Source: Taeniopygia guttata
Taxonomy: Eukaryota > Chordata > Aves > Passeriformes > Estrildidae
Direction of reading: 5' to 3'
Assembly (NCBI RefSeq): GCF_048771995.1
Contig: NC_133030.1
Coordinates: 14,214,001 to 14,278,000 of the forward strand
Length of the DNA stretch: 64,000 nucleotides
A model generated the notes under the pieces. The model saw nothing but the letters and a program-made list of their open reading frames with translations, was not told where the DNA came from and did not search any database. This document shows positions 13,722 through 27,231 of this stretch, piece after piece. Position numbers and translations under genes: made by a program. Every line of letters starts with the position of its first letter. Positions within the stretch are counted from its first letter, which is position 1.

Positions 13722-16700
13722 TTGTCATTCTTAACTGCATACCATGGGATTTCTTGCAGCATTCAATGAAATACCAGATGTCATTGTTTAGAATTACCTT
13801 TGCCTTGGACAAGTTTATATGAAATGCTCTGGATTTTAGGATTTCATTTCAGTGTTTTTGTGCTCATTAAGTGGTAATGGCCTCTCACAGCTGCTCTATA
13901 TGGAGAACACAATTGAGGGAAATAGTACCAATACCTGTGTCCTTGTAGAGATTCATTAATTTTGGATTTTGCTTTGGAAAATCCATGTTTGCTGTGCACC
14001 TCAGATTTCTTGCATAAGAATCTTATAAACTCTTCAGGGTCACTTAGGCTTGTTTGTGGCATTGTGAATCTTTAATGTGACACTGGTGTAAGGAACACTT
14101 TCTCCTTATTTAAGGTCCTATGAGCAACATCGTGCTCCTTTGGCTTTGGATTTATTTCTTTCTGGTTTGTCTGCAGGTTTCAGGAGGATTGTTAATGTAA
14201 CTGATGTAAATACCTACGTAGGATTCTTCTTTTCCATGAAATTTGGTGCAGATTAGGCAAAGGCAATTCCTTTCCTCTCCCCTTTTAAGGGACAATTGGA
14301 TTAATGCAGGTGAGGGCTCTGCTGAGCAGCTGAGCAAGTCATCACTGGCAATTAATTTCTCCACATGTGGCATCTGGGATAATTTTATAAAGGCATGGTT
14401 TTACTACTAGCCAAGAGATAGAGATAGACCTTTTATTTGGTTGCTGGAATGGCAGAGAAATTCCTGATACCTGGCCACAGCTCTGGAATCTGCTTCTTGC
14501 TGGTGTGTCGCCCCTTTGAGCTGCTGAGGAGGCTGCAGTAGCACAGAGTCTTCCCTGTAAGCTCTGCTGTCTCAGGGCTCTCCTGGGGGGCTGAATAGTA
14601 GTGTGGTGGCTTTTCTTGGCTGATGTTGACCACAAAAGGTCAGGTGTCAAAAAAAAAAAAAAAAATCTATTACAGTATACTGTAAAATATTCCCAGCCTG
14701 AAGATGTTTTAGGCTGCTCTGTGTTATGCTGTGAGTTATCTGCCTTGGGCACCCTTAGGAAATAATCAATGACATCAGAATCACCCAAAAAGTCAAGCAA
14801 TAAGTGCTAGATGCAGATTAATTTTTGTGTATGGTTGTGCACAACTTTTAAGCAGGCCAAGCTTTAATAATAACCCCCATGTCCCATTATTTTGGTGGTG
14901 TTTATGTATATTTGAACACTAGCGCAAGAAATTGACATCATGTTTGCTGGTTTAAAATCTATTACTGCAGCTGTCTATTGCTAATGTCCTGTAAGAGTGC
15001 TTTTGATTTGAATGATTTTTCTCTTCTATGGCAGCTGAGTATTCTGAACTTAATGTTTTGTGCCCTGTTCAGAAATTACAGGGTATACAAAAATTATACC
15101 CTGAAAAAAAATTATACCCTGAAATTCATTCAAACATTTAAAACTTATTGTGTCTAGCAGAGACAGATTTAAGATTACTGAGGTTTCTGGTTGAAGTACT
15201 CCAAGAAGAAATCTGTACTCCATTAGGTTCTGAAACATTATGTGACCTTAATTTTCCAGGTATTTTGCCCTCCAAGTTGAAGATAGTACTATAATACTAT
15301 TTAAGTCCCTTGAAGAGCCTTGTAATATGATAGGCTTAAGTTGTGAAACATTTGAACAAAATGAAAGATAAAAAAGTAATTTAGGACTTTGTATTTTTTT
15401 AAATGTGTAGCAACATAAAGATATGCATCAAATAACACATTGAAATAGGTGATAAAATTTGCATATTTTTGGTGCATTTTCCAGTGAAATTATGTGTACA
15501 CGCAATCAGACATATTTCTTGTATGAAGGTCTTTGCATTTCACTATTTTAGGCAGAGGCATTTCCAGTGATTTGAACCTAGGGATTTGTCTTTTATGTTG
15601 TGGTGTACTTCACATAAAATTCTACCCGCAGAGCAGATGTAGGATCACATCTCAGGAGATGAAAGAGAATTTCAGAGCTAAACTTACTTTGTGGGGATAG
15701 AAAAGAAGAATTAGCTTTTAAAAACTATTACAGAAAAAGTTAGGAGAGAAATTTGTTTTCCTATTAATAAATGCAATGTTTTCTTTCAGCAATATTAAAT
15801 ACAAAGAAATTAAAATTATCAGCAGCTGGTGGTATGTCCAGCTTCATGAGATGTTAGAAATGTACCTAATAAATGACAGCAATAGCTTCTGTTATTTTAT
15901 CCTCTCTAACATAATCCTTGAGCACTCCCATGGCTATGCAGTATGACAGAGACAAAATACATCAATGCCAAAAACCCGGAAAAAAGGAAGAGTATGTAAT
16001 TGAACTATAAGGGCACTTATTCTGGGTGTGAAATTATATATATTCATGTGTATATTTGTATATTTCATGTGTATCTCAATGGTTACCTTAAAGTTTGGTG
16101 GTTTGGGGTTTTTTTAATCATGTTTTATTTATATACAGCAAAAAAGTGTTTTCTGTAACTGTGTACAACACTGGTTGTTGTTATATACTGTAGAAGCTTA
16201 GTGTAGGTTGTCTTACCTAAAGATTTTCATTAATTTACCCAAAATGTGATTGAATGGAATATCCTTTTGACAGGCCTGTGTGCTGATAGCTGCACAGCAG
16301 ATTCTGCACTGTCACAATGTGGGTATGAGCACTGAGACACTTTTCAGTCCCAGCTTCAGGTTAGGCTTTCTAGCTACTGAGCACAGGAAGGAATGTAAAA
16401 CATAACCCAGCAGGCAACCATTAATTGCATTTTGCTTGTCTGAGCTGCTGTTTGCCTGCTCTAGGCTGCCAAACACCAAGCTTTTCCCACCTATTTCTTT
16501 AGCTGTTTCCCAGTCCTGGGGATTTCCTGTGTATTTGGGATCCTTCTCTGAGAGCTGCAAGTGTAGTGGTTTGTGGTGGCTACTGAATTGGTTCTCAGTG
16601 GCTGGTCCAGTTTTGGTGAAGTCAGAATAAATTCCTTTTGCTGACAAGACTGCCAGTTCTCCTTTTTGAGCGATGCAGGCTGCTTTGGCACTTGGTGAGT

Positions 16701-18764
16701 GTGAACATTCACCCTATATTTCTGCCAAGCTAGGAGTAGGACAACTGTGAGTACAGAAAGGCAGCCAGGAATCTTGAATCGGAGCTGTGAAAAATTATGT
16801 CCCCTTTAGTCTGTGCTTGTGGGTTTTATTTTGCCAAAAACTGCAAACTTGACCTCTGATTTACTAACAGTTACTAACTAGCAACTGCAAGTAATCTAAA
16901 AAAGGCTGTTTCAAATGATTCAAGATTGTATATTTGTTGATTTTTTTTTTTGTTTCATCTAGAAAGCTGTGAAGTTTTGTGTCTACTTTACTAAGAGTAA
17001 TTAGCCCAGCACTTTGAAATTCACAGAGTAAAGGGAGGAAGCTAGGAAGGTTGTGGAAAGGAAAATACCTTCAGAATATGGAAAGGTTAAAAACTTTAAA
17101 AAATTTCCAGTCTTGGTGGGGTTAAAAAAAGATCTTTGTCAGATTTCTAGAAGTACTGATTATAGACCATAACACATCCACTTACTATTTAGAATTTTCA
17201 TGAGCCATAATTTTTGTAATCCCATTAACCTTTATTGAGAGAACAAGCCTCAGACTGATGATGAATCTGTTTTTATATCTTACTCTCAAAAAGAACTAAA
17301 TTAACTTGTGGCCACTGTTTCTGTCATTTGCAAAATCTCTTCTCAGTGTTATGTCACTTGTAATTGTAATCTTGTAATCTCTGTGATTCTGCACAGTAAA
17401 CACTCTCTGGCATTCTCAAAGAAAATCAAACTTTCCTGTTCTTCACATTCCAGTCGCAGATAAAAATGTTTTATCTTATAAAATACTGGGTAAGAATATT
17501 TCTATCTACCATTTTACAAGAGAAGAACAAAACTAAGTTTTATCTTTGAAGAAACAACATGATCTTGTCCTTTTAATAGAAAGAAGAGATCCTTTGCCTG
17601 TGAAAATTAAATCCTCCACAGTTTGTAGTTGCTTTTCAAACTCCTCAGCCTGACAGTGAAATTGTGTAATCTGATAATAGCATGCCTGAGGCTTACTGTG
17701 ATTTTTTGGGCAGTAGTATTAGCAGATGCTGTGCTCTGTTGATTTTAGTCACTTAGGGTTTGAGCCTGATCCTATTGAACTGAGTGCAAATGTAGTGTGA
17801 TTACTCTGACTTCACTGGAATCACCATAAACATTTCGGGGTAACTGAATTCCGCATTTATTTAATCACACTTGTGGTTCTGCTGTGAGCTTTTCAGAAGT
17901 CACTAGAGGAAGAAAGGCACAGCTGACTTTTCCCATCTCTTTGTGACAGCTTTCTTAATTCGAGGAGTGTTTGCTGCTGGCCAGTTGTTAGAATTGCCAT
18001 GTATCTGTCTGTGTGTTTGTACTGATGACTCAAGGTCTCCATGCTAAATGCACACACTGGTTGACTTTCCCTTGTCTTACAGACAGTTTGAGTTGCTTTA
18101 AGATTCCTGTGCCTTGTCACTAGAGTTTCTCTTTATTCATGAACCTTCTCACTGACTTTATAGTCAGTTTGATATGAATATATTTGAGTGTCTATGGTTG
18201 GATGAAGTAATTTGACATGTTCTAGAAGTGGTAAGTGTTCGTGTTGGTAGGTGGCCGTAAATAAAAACTAGGGAAATGTAGGATCTAATCCTGCAGTCGT
18301 TTTTTCCCCTCTGATGCTGTCAGTGGGAGATCTGTCTTTGTAACAGGGACTAAGGTGTCAGGATTGTACAGAACAGAAATTGTAGCTTGTTCACAGCAGA
18401 TTTTATAGCACAGATGTCTTCAGTGGCACAGACGTGACTGTTTCCTATTTAGTGAAGGCTTTTTCTTAACTCTGGAGGCTTTTCAGACTGGCAAACCAAA
18501 GTCTCCATAGCAGACTCTTCAGTTTTTTTCTTATAATAAGAATAGTTAATTTAATGCTGAGCCTCATGTGCTTTTTTTCCTCCTTTATTTTACTGACCAA
18601 AGAAATTTAATGGGAATCTTGTGCTCTTTTGTTTCTCATGGTTCTCAAAATCTCACATTTCAGTATTTTAAAACTCCAAGTAAAAGATTCTAATAGATGA
18701 TATCTGTTAGAGATATCAGTGTTAACAACTATTGACTGCTACTCATAACTGGTGATTAAGTAGT
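13722..18764. other. Non-coding stretch, no gene recognised
   Basis: AT-rich sequence with an A17-type run at about 14648-14664 and small local duplications, for example two copies of ATTATACCCTGAAA around 15093-15124. No exon, RNA gene or repeat family could be supported. Confidence 0.5.
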
Positions 18765-18803
18765 AACCAGTTTATTATTATAATCCTTGATAATAAACTG
18801 GTT
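18765..18803. repeat. Perfect 14-bp inverted repeat with 11-nt loop
   Basis: AACCAGTTTATTAT at 18765-18778 is the exact reverse complement of ATAATAAACTGGTT at 18790-18803, with an 11-nt spacer. Transcribed, it would form a stable hairpin on either strand. It is too short to call a microRNA precursor or a MITE on sequence alone; no flanking target duplication was recognised. Confidence 0.85.
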
Positions 18804-19264
18804 CACTTTTATGCATCCTCAGTGTAATTTAGGGATAACACAGAAATGTTATACAAAATCAAGAGGGAAAAAAAAGGAGGAGAGTGAAAGAGGTTTTGGA
18901 TCTGTTTTTTTCCTGGTACAAGGGGGGCTGTTTGGGGACTTATGAAAGCAGGATTTTAGCTGTGTCCAGGCTTGGAGGACCTGCAACACACAGAGAGGGA
19001 GGTCACCCCTGTCTTCTGCCTTCTTTTCTTTGTGATTCTGATCTCAGTGGCCACAGAAGAAAGCAAATGTGCTGGTCTAGGAGAGAAAGTCTCCAGAAGT
19101 GTCTGACTAAGCCACTAAGGTTTTCTCTTGGCTTGGACTACCAAGTTATTTTTCTGGTTTTGTCACTGAGGGCAGGGGTGACCCAGTACTCCAGTGCTTC
19201 TGCTCTCTGTTCAGGCAAAATCTGATGTAGTTGATTAAAGTAAAGGGGTGTAGTTCTGCACGAG

Positions 19265-19463
19265 ACACACCTGACTCTGGGAATCTCTAGGAAAGTGTTC
19301 ATGTGATTTTTAGGAATTCCTAGCCTGATTTCTAGGAATTCACCTCTCAGCTTTCCAGGCATTTGACCTGTGCTTTCTAGGAAATGCCAGCTTCTGATTT
19401 CTACTTATATTTCCTCATCACTTTCCAGGATTATTTCCCCATTCTTTTGTTGTTGTTGTGTTT

Positions 19464-19501
<38 letters not shown>

Positions 19502-19985
19502 CCCCTGTGCTGCATCATGATAATTTCTCCTCAATTTACAGGACTATCTTATGTGCATTCTGGAAATTTCCTCTTTAATTTCCAGGCATTTATCTCTGGT
19601 TTTCAGTAATTCTCCATGTCTGCTTGCCACAAATTTAACCTCCTATGTTTTGTGAATTTTCTTTGTGCTCTCTGAGAAATCTCCCCTCTAGGCGGGTATC
19701 CTCCAAGATTTTTGCTCTGTGCTTTGTAGGAATTTACTTTGCCTGTTCTAGAACATTTTCCTGGTGCTTTCAAGGAATTCCTCCCTGCCTTCTAGAAATT
19801 TTCTCTGTGCTGCCTAGATATTTTCTCCTACAAATTCAAGTAATATACCCTCTGCTTCCAAGACATTCTATATATATTTTGTAGAAATTTTACACAGGTT
19901 TTTAAGGAATAAACCCTTTTCTTTCTAAGAATTTCTCGCAGGCTTCCTTGGATTTTACCTTTTAGTTTCTGGGAATGACATCATT
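19265..19985 (+). repeat. Degenerate 22-bp tandem array
   Basis: The landmark [T/C]AGGAA or [T/C]AGAA recurs with a near-constant spacing of 21-24 bp (for example at about 19288, 19311, 19333, 19356, 19378, 19402, 19426, then 19539, 19560, 19583, 19604, 19727, 19749, 19771, 19793, 19816, 19837, 19859, 19882). The unit reads roughly TTCTAGGAATTTCC followed by TCTGTGCT, with the core TAGGAATTTCC nearly palindromic. Units differ by many substitutions, so the array is old. A T37 run interrupts it. Open frames crossing it encode phased Cys/Phe-rich text that is only the repeat translated. Confidence 0.8.
19465..19501. repeat. T37 homopolymer
   Basis: An uninterrupted run of thymines inside the 22-bp array, flanked by TTGTTGTTGTTGTG on the left. 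It could be a slippage-expanded tract or the A-tail of a minus-strand retrocopy, but no retrocopied body was recognised next to it. Exact length is prone to sequencing error. Confidence 0.9.
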
Positions 19986-19990
19986 TTAAT

Positions 19991-22900
19991 TTAAACTGAG
20001 GGTAAAAACACACTACTAACAAATAGTTATGTATTAATTTATTAACTAGTAGGATCAACTATTTATATGGTTTATATCTCAGGCCTTTTGTGTTGACCCT
20101 TTACTTTACAGAAGCTGCAATGAGGTCCTGGCCCTGTTTTTTTTCTTTTCTAGGTGTTGCTCTTTTGTAAGTAAAATTGTAGGATGAGGCTTCGGTGTGC
20201 ATGCAACAGCTCTTGCAGTACTTGTCTTACTGTACCAATCATTTGCCATGTACTAATATTTTAGAACATTAATTGTGATAACTGACATTCTCTTAATTTA
20301 ACAGATAAGGAAAATTGTAGCAGGAGGGTGGTGTAACTTCTCAGCTCCCAAAGGAGCTTAGAGAAGATTTAATTTCTAGCTCATTTTAGAAGCAGATATG
20401 CCAAAAGTAGAAGAGAACAATCAGTAAGGGTTGAACCCCAGCTTTCTGGTTTGCTTTGGTACTTTTGCTCTAGTTCAGGTATTGCAGATGCTCCCACCTT
20501 CCAACACCAGAAATTTCAAAGTTCCCAGTTCCCATTTTTTATCCCTCATGGACCCCATGTCTCTTGCCATGTCCACCTTGACCATCAACAGCTACATACA
20601 TCAGTGTGAGCCCTCAGTTTCTTGGATCCCTCACAGCTTTAACTTTGGTCAAAAGCACCTACAAATACCTGTGGGTTGGGAAAGAAAAATAACTTCAAAT
20701 TGCTCTTTGGTTACATTGTCAATTCACAAAGGAAAAGAAAGATGACTGCAAATGTGGTAGGGAAATGCCTCTAGGTGCTGGAAGCTGTCACGTAACAATT
20801 CCTCCTCTCTTTCTCTGTTTGTGTCACATGGTATTAAAAAGAGACAGGTATTAATCTGCTCCTGCTGTACAACTTTAAGTAGTACAAAATGTGCTTTTAT
20901 CATAGTTACCTTGAGTGGTTAAGGCATGTAATTCGCTGCTGGAGTGTTTGAGATTTTTATCTATCTATAGGGCAGTCTGCCACACAATTTGCTCATTCTT
21001 TAATTGGTTAATTAAATATGTTATAGCTTCTAGTTTCAGATATTGATAAAAGCTTGCAAAATAATCTGTTGGGTACACAGAGGTGGAGTAGGCTCTGCCT
21101 GGTGTCTTGCCCTATGGTTCTGACACCCACAAGGGTCTGAGAAAGACCACATGACTCTCATGAGGGGATTAAAACATCATGAATAGAAAATCTTATTCAA
21201 AAGCTAACGTAAAATCTGTATTTCTCTTTTTTCTTTTAAATTTTTTTAAATACTGGCAATAATCTGGATTAAAAGAGCTACAGGCCCCTCCCTTATGTAT
21301 TGCTTTGTTGATTTATTTTGAACTTGTCGTATTTTATTGTGCCTAGACAAAGGGTTTACAAAGGTGTTTGTGAAGAAGTTATTTCTCCTTTTTCTTGAAT
21401 TGTCATATTGATAATATCAAAGAGAAAAACTCATATGTTTTATTGATTTATCAACAGAAGACTTTACTCCAGTCAGAATTTTTTCATACAAAAATTTTGT
21501 TCAGAAGCAAAACGTAAAATAAATTCTGTATTTTAGCCCTTTTAAAATTTTTTCTGAACATCTTCCATAGAACAAAAAGATTTCTACATATCATTAGGCT
21601 TATCGCTTTTTTGTGTTAGTTATCACATTTTTTTTTCCCTGGTACATTTCAGAGAATCAAGAACTGTAATAACTTTATCACATTACAGTTAAAAAATTCT
21701 TTGATAGTAGGATAGTAAGAGTATTAATATAGCCAGAGACTTAAATATGGAAATAGGGTATTAATCACGTTTCATGTAAATTGCAAAACGTAGGCTCTTG
21801 AGTGAGATTTGAAGTTATCTCATGATAAAAGCACTCTATCAGAAAAGAACATTCTCTTAAGTAGTTTTTGTCTCCATGTAAGTATTTTGTACTATTGTTT
21901 TCTAATAAGTCATCTGTCATTCAAACAGAAAAGCCCTCGATCTGGGAAATGAGGGGCTAGGATGGAACCAGAGGGCTTAAGGATGTTCAAATGACATCTG
22001 AGATTATCTCTGAGGTGCATCAGAGGCAATGGAGCAGAGGAGATTTTGCAGGATGTCAGCTGAAAACCTGCTCCTTGTTTTTTGTGGGAATGCAGGTTGT
22101 TTTAAGCCAATGTTCTCCATTTTTTTGCAGCCTGGATCCTTCTTTGAGCTCAGTGATGTCTCCCTTTGTTTGGAATGCCAACACCCTTGTGGTCTCCAGA
22201 GACTGAAGCCCTCTTTGCCAGACGTAAGCAGTGTTGTCACTGCTCAGGGCAGCAGCTCAGCGTGGGGAGCATGTGCTTGCTGAGGGATGACCCCAAATTT
22301 TGGCACTCTGATCCCTGTCCTGCAGGAGTTGAGCCAGTTGGAGGCAGCTGCCTGTGCCTCACTTGCAGTAGCTGTTTGCAATGGTAGAATGGGTCTCTTT
22401 TATAAAGTTGGGCAGCTTGGTGGTATTCCAAGAGTTGAAGGCTTTTAATCCCCCAACACTTTCAGGGGTTGCTCCCTTTCTGTTGTCTGCTGTGGAGGAA
22501 CTGAGCTCTGGCCTTCTTGCCTGGAAATGTTTAGCTAAGCTTTCCTCCTTTGGTGCATTTTAACTCCCTCTGAGCCTCTTTGTGCAGCTTCTTTTTTGAG
22601 AAAAGTAGACTTAGAGGAATCACCTGTAAATCAGCTCTCCAGGGGAATTGCAAGAGTAGCCAAAAATCCTTGCTTTTGTTATCTCTGTTTTGGCAGCACT
22701 GCTGAAGGATGTCTTCACATGATGGCAGTTAGAAGCAAAAGTTCATTTTTATTGGACGCTCCAGATCAACAGCTTCCCAGGTTTACTGAAGTATTTTGAA
22801 ATCCTCTGAAAATGTGTTGTATACCATTTGCTTTGAAGAAAGAATCTATTATAGTTTTGTACTGTCTGGTGGAAAAAAATGTTTGCTTTTTCCATCTCTG

Positions 22901-25079
22901 AATGCACCCAGCGATTCTGTAGCTAAAAAAAGCTGAAGTATAGTTTTTGACTGTGTGTTTTTTGTTTTTGCAGATCTGCTGTCCAAACCAGCATGCTGTG
23001 TTATGCCAATCCAGTGCCTTGTCAGCGTGGCAGACAGCTGTAGTTAGAATACAAAGCCTTTTGTTCCACCCACTCCCTCATCTCTCAGGTTTTATTCCAC
23101 TTCTTTGAGCAGTGGACACATTCCTGCCAGTCTAGGTGTTTTAATTTAATTTGGGCACAGACTATATAAAATTGAACAGATATCTGAAAGCAGTGAAGAG
23201 AAGACCATAAAATGAACAATGTGCTCAGCTTCATTTGAACCAAGCAATGCTGTATTTTTTTTGTCCCCATTGCCACAAAAGTCACACATGACTTGGAGGT
23301 GTGTGGCAAAATGATCCAACATGGGGAGAGAAGGTAAGGAGACTGGAATTGGACCTAATTTTCTTTGCTATGTATTTATGAGGTGCGTTTTCAAGACAGG
23401 GTGTTTCTTCATCTTCTACAGTTACCAGCACTCATTTCTCTAAAGTGAAGAGTATATTTCCCAATAAATTAAAAAAAATGTTTAAAAAAACAGTAAAATC
23501 TCTTCCACAGAAAATATTTTTCAACTCTTGCCCCTAAAAGACAGCATGACATTGTTTTCAATGGGTTTGGAAAGCGCTTGTTTCCAAGAAATTCCTGGAA
23601 ACATAGGGTGGTAATTTCATCCAGTAGACAGGCCAGGAATTCTACAACACAAAATTTCACTGCCTAAAATAATCCATTAGTCAGAAGACAAAATGAACAA
23701 ATTAGCCTGAAATACTAAACTTTAAAAAACCCTTTATTTTTAAAGGCATTTAACAATATTTTTTTACCTCAAGGTAATGTAATAAATAATATTAATTACA
23801 TAATTTTGGAGAAGTTGTCATGATTATGACATTATAATGATATTCATATATTATATCATTCCTTCAAATGAGCCAATTCTTGCAAAAGGTTTGTCTGTAT
23901 GAATGTCTCCAGTAGATATATTTTCCTTACCCCTGTCTAAACTGATGAAGAAATTCATGCTGTAAAGGACTTATTAATCCTACAAATAGCCCAACACACA
24001 TTAGATTAAGTTTACAGGCTTTAAAGGTGTTGTGTTTTGAAAATAAAGCTTTTGTTTTACGAGTCAGACTTTGCATGTGACAGACAAGTCTCTGGTTTTC
24101 CTCCCACCCACTTGCACCTTGATGTCGTTCAATTGTGGTACCCTTCAGATGTAGAAAAATGTGTGAATGGTAATACCATTATAAAGGTGGTAGGTGAAAA
24201 AATTGAGACTTGAAGTTGATTGCATTTAATTTCTCAGTAGTTCACTGTCATTGATGTACAGTCTCTTTTCTTATCATTCCTGCAGTAGTTAATATTGACA
24301 GAGGCATATTTATCCTGTATCATAATCTTCTCTTTCATACTGAAGACTTTAAAATTGTTCAGTTGAAGACTTTAAAAGCTTTTGTTGGAGGAGTTTGTTA
24401 CATGTACATCTGAAAAGAAAATTGAAAAAAGCACTGAAACCAAAATTTCAGAATTAAATCCAAGATTATGCAACATAAATGGATCCCCTATCCAGGAGCA
24501 CTTCTACATATGCATTTCTTTATATTCATAGACATGGGGGTATAAAATAACTATCACCCTAACTTAGAAATATCTGAATATGCAACCAATTATTTGCCTT
24601 TGACTTATGAGGAAAATGTGAGTAGGAGGAGGGCATGCAAAGTCTCAGCAAGCAAAATGAAGATGTGTAGCCATAAATGTTGGTCACTACTGCAAAAGCA
24701 GTGTCAAATTATACTAGATGATCAGCACTAGCAAATGAAAATGCCATAGCTCTCTAGATGTGTTACTGGCATCTAAACACTATTTACTTTTAGATCTCCC
24801 AGGAGTTTTATGAAAATGCATGAGAAAGTTTGCTGAAATGACACTCTTTTCAAAGAAAATATGCTTGGGAGGCTGTGGGGTTTTTTCAGTATTATATTCA
24901 GGAACAGCAACTTCATTAAGAACAGTTTTTAGTATGTACATTCTCAGTTATGGACAGTTTTTGCAATTCCCAAGCCATAGGCATCATGGAGTGTGGCTTT
25001 GTTTCTTTTTTTTTTGTTTTATTTACCAGTAGCATTTACACAGTGAGTACCCACTCACTTTATTTAGTTTCCTACAGAG
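19991..25079. other. Spacer between the two inverted 22-bp arrays, no gene seen
   Basis: About 5.1 kb of AT-rich sequence. Short overlapping open frames occur at 22.0-22.4 kb in slightly more GC-rich DNA, but none has recognisable domains or convincing splice sites. No repeat family was identified. Confidence 0.45.
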
Positions 25080-25660
25080 GACTTACAAAATTTCTGGAAA
25101 TCAGTAGGAAAATGGAAAGCAGCATGGGAAACTGGGAAGGCACTGGGAAATGTTCTAGGAAATACTATTCCTGAAAGTTGGGACAGAATTCCTAGAAAAC
25201 AGAGGGAGATTTCCCAAAAACACACATGGGGGAAGATACCTGCAGAGAATGGGGAAATTTCCTGCAATACGAAGTGCTACAGCCTAGAAAGTGGAAGGTA
25301 GAAAAACGAGGAGAGCAGCCAAAGTGAATACTTTCAACAACACACTTGACATTTCTAGGAAGTTGGCTGTGGATTCCCCAAAAACACACAGAGAAGTCTT
25401 ATAAAGCAAAGGGGGAATTCCCAAAAATCTTGTGCAAAGTTATGGGCATGGGGAAAATTGTGGAAAGTGTGGAATATGTGGAAAATTTCCCAGAAAGCTG
25501 AGGATATTATTTGAAAGCTGTGGAATGCACTCCTGCAGAGAATGAGGTAAATTCCTGTGGTTTGGGGTGTGGGTGGGCACTCCTAGAAAGCAGAAGAGGA
25601 ATTTTCCAGAAATCATGTGGGAATTTGATGAAAAACAGAGTAATTCCAGGCAATGACAGG
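25080..25660 (-). repeat. Degenerate 22-bp tandem array, inverted copy
   Basis: This carries the reverse complement of the 19.3-20.0 kb array. CTAGAA or CTGAAA-type landmarks sit at about 25171, 25192, 25214, 25240, 25262, 25284, 25355 and 25379, mostly 22 bp or a multiple apart, with motifs such as GGAATTCCTAGAAA and GGAAATTTCC. It is as diverged as the first array. The two arrays are about 5.1 kb apart and in opposite orientation. Confidence 0.75.
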
Positions 25661-25923
25661 TGGCAGCTCATGATACTTTTCAAAGTGAAGCAGAAAACTT
25701 GTACCAATCCCTGCAAGCTGCTGATCCTAAGCCTTACAGCAAACATGCATGAAGACTGAAACATATTGAGTAGAAAATACTGCAAATATTTCTGTTGGAA
25801 AAATCAGATTGCTTCTCTTTTAGTGAAAACATTTTTGAACATATGATTGCAAGGTTAAGATTAGTTTACATGAATGGATAATGAATATAGTAAGATTTTT
25901 TATGATTATCTGTTTTTTGATAG

Positions 25924-26030
25924 AATTCATAACTTTGGAAGGACACTAGGAGGTGGCAGCCTTAGGATGATAACTGAAGTGAAACACAAGACTGTCAAAA
26001 AGTAAGCCATTAAAAAACTTCAGGAAAAGA
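25924..26030 (+). pseudogene. STK33-like block 1: glycine loop and ATP-lysine, with stop codon
   Basis: An acceptor-like TTTTTTGATAG precedes 25924 and the donor GTAAGT starts at 26031. If the upstream exon ended in GA, the first base completes a Glu codon and the reading is E-IHNFGRTLGGGSLR, then VKHKTVKK, stop, AIKK. This aligns without gaps to the STK33 start of the kinase fold (E-I-Y-T-F-G-R-x-L-G-x-G-S) up to the VAIK-type lysine. TAA at 26003-26005 stands where STK33 has tryptophan immediately before AIKK. The GxGxxG loop reads GGGSLR, losing the last glycine. Length is 107 bp. Confidence 0.8.
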
Positions 26031-27057
26031 GTAAGTATCTTGTAGATGTGTGATATTCTTTAAATTATTCCTAGCTTTCTTACAATCTGATGATTCTACT
26101 CTTCCAATATCTGTTTGAGCACCAGATCATATTAGATACAGAATGTCTCTTTTCAGTTGTGGAGATATTTATTCTCATTTTCTAGGAAGTCCTTTGTGTC
26201 TCATTCATTGCCCCTGTGGCAGAAACCTGAAGCAGCGTAGGTTTTGAATACACTCCAATTCTTCTGTCAAACTGTGCAATTCAGGGCTCCTATTCTTTCA
26301 CAAAAGAATAATTGAGAATATATTTGCATATTAGATTGCCAAGTAACCAAATCTCTTTGAAGGATATGTGCAATTGAACAGTGTTTCTTAGGTATTTACT
26401 TGAGTTTTTATCAATAAAGTAAGGTAAAAATAAGGAACAAAAAAAGTGTTCCATTCACAAATCAGTATAAATACCACAGTGAAAATTTTTGCCTAAAGTT
26501 TTGTGGCTGAGCTGCCAGATAAGATTTCAGGACCTTATAATGACAGCACATAGTATAGTATACTCCAGTAGGATATGTAAAACAATATTTGCTGTTAGCT
26601 GCATCTAGGATATTTTTCTTGGGATATTGAATTGTTTGGAAGTCTCATTTGATTGAAGTATTACAGTTTTAATTCCTAGTTGCTGAAAAGTTACATTTTA
26701 CTTTGTTTCTAGGGTTGGTAATCAGGCTTTCCAAAAGCCATTTTAAAAGCATTAAATGGAAGAGGCTTTAAGCTAAATCCATACTTAGCCCTTGATTTAA
26801 AATCACAGTGTTTTTGTACATTTTAAAAATGCATGTATTTTGAAAGCTCGAGGGTTTGTTGTAGTAAACACAACACTGACAATACTTGTGTCTGGTCAAT
26901 TGTACTTTGCCTTCTGTCCATAAAATACTAAGTGCATTGGGTTCTAGGTCATCACTACAGCTGGAGCATTGCAATTAATTATATACTGTTATTACACTAG
27001 AAGAAACTAAATTCAGAGAGAACAAAATCATTGCATTCTTCCTTTTATTAATATTAG
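26031..27057. other. Pseudogene intron; expected alpha-C exon not found
   Basis: STK33 should have an exon here for the alpha-C helix and its conserved glutamate. I read all three plus-strand frames looking for an EREV..L and HIIHL-type stretch and found nothing convincing. Either the exon is deleted or it is too decayed to see by eye. Confidence 0.45.

Positions 27058-27231
<174 letters not shown>

Noticed and set aside
19645-19884. Cys/Phe-rich 79-codon frame
   Set aside because: It is the 22-bp tandem array in translation, as are the minus-strand frames at 25064-25389.
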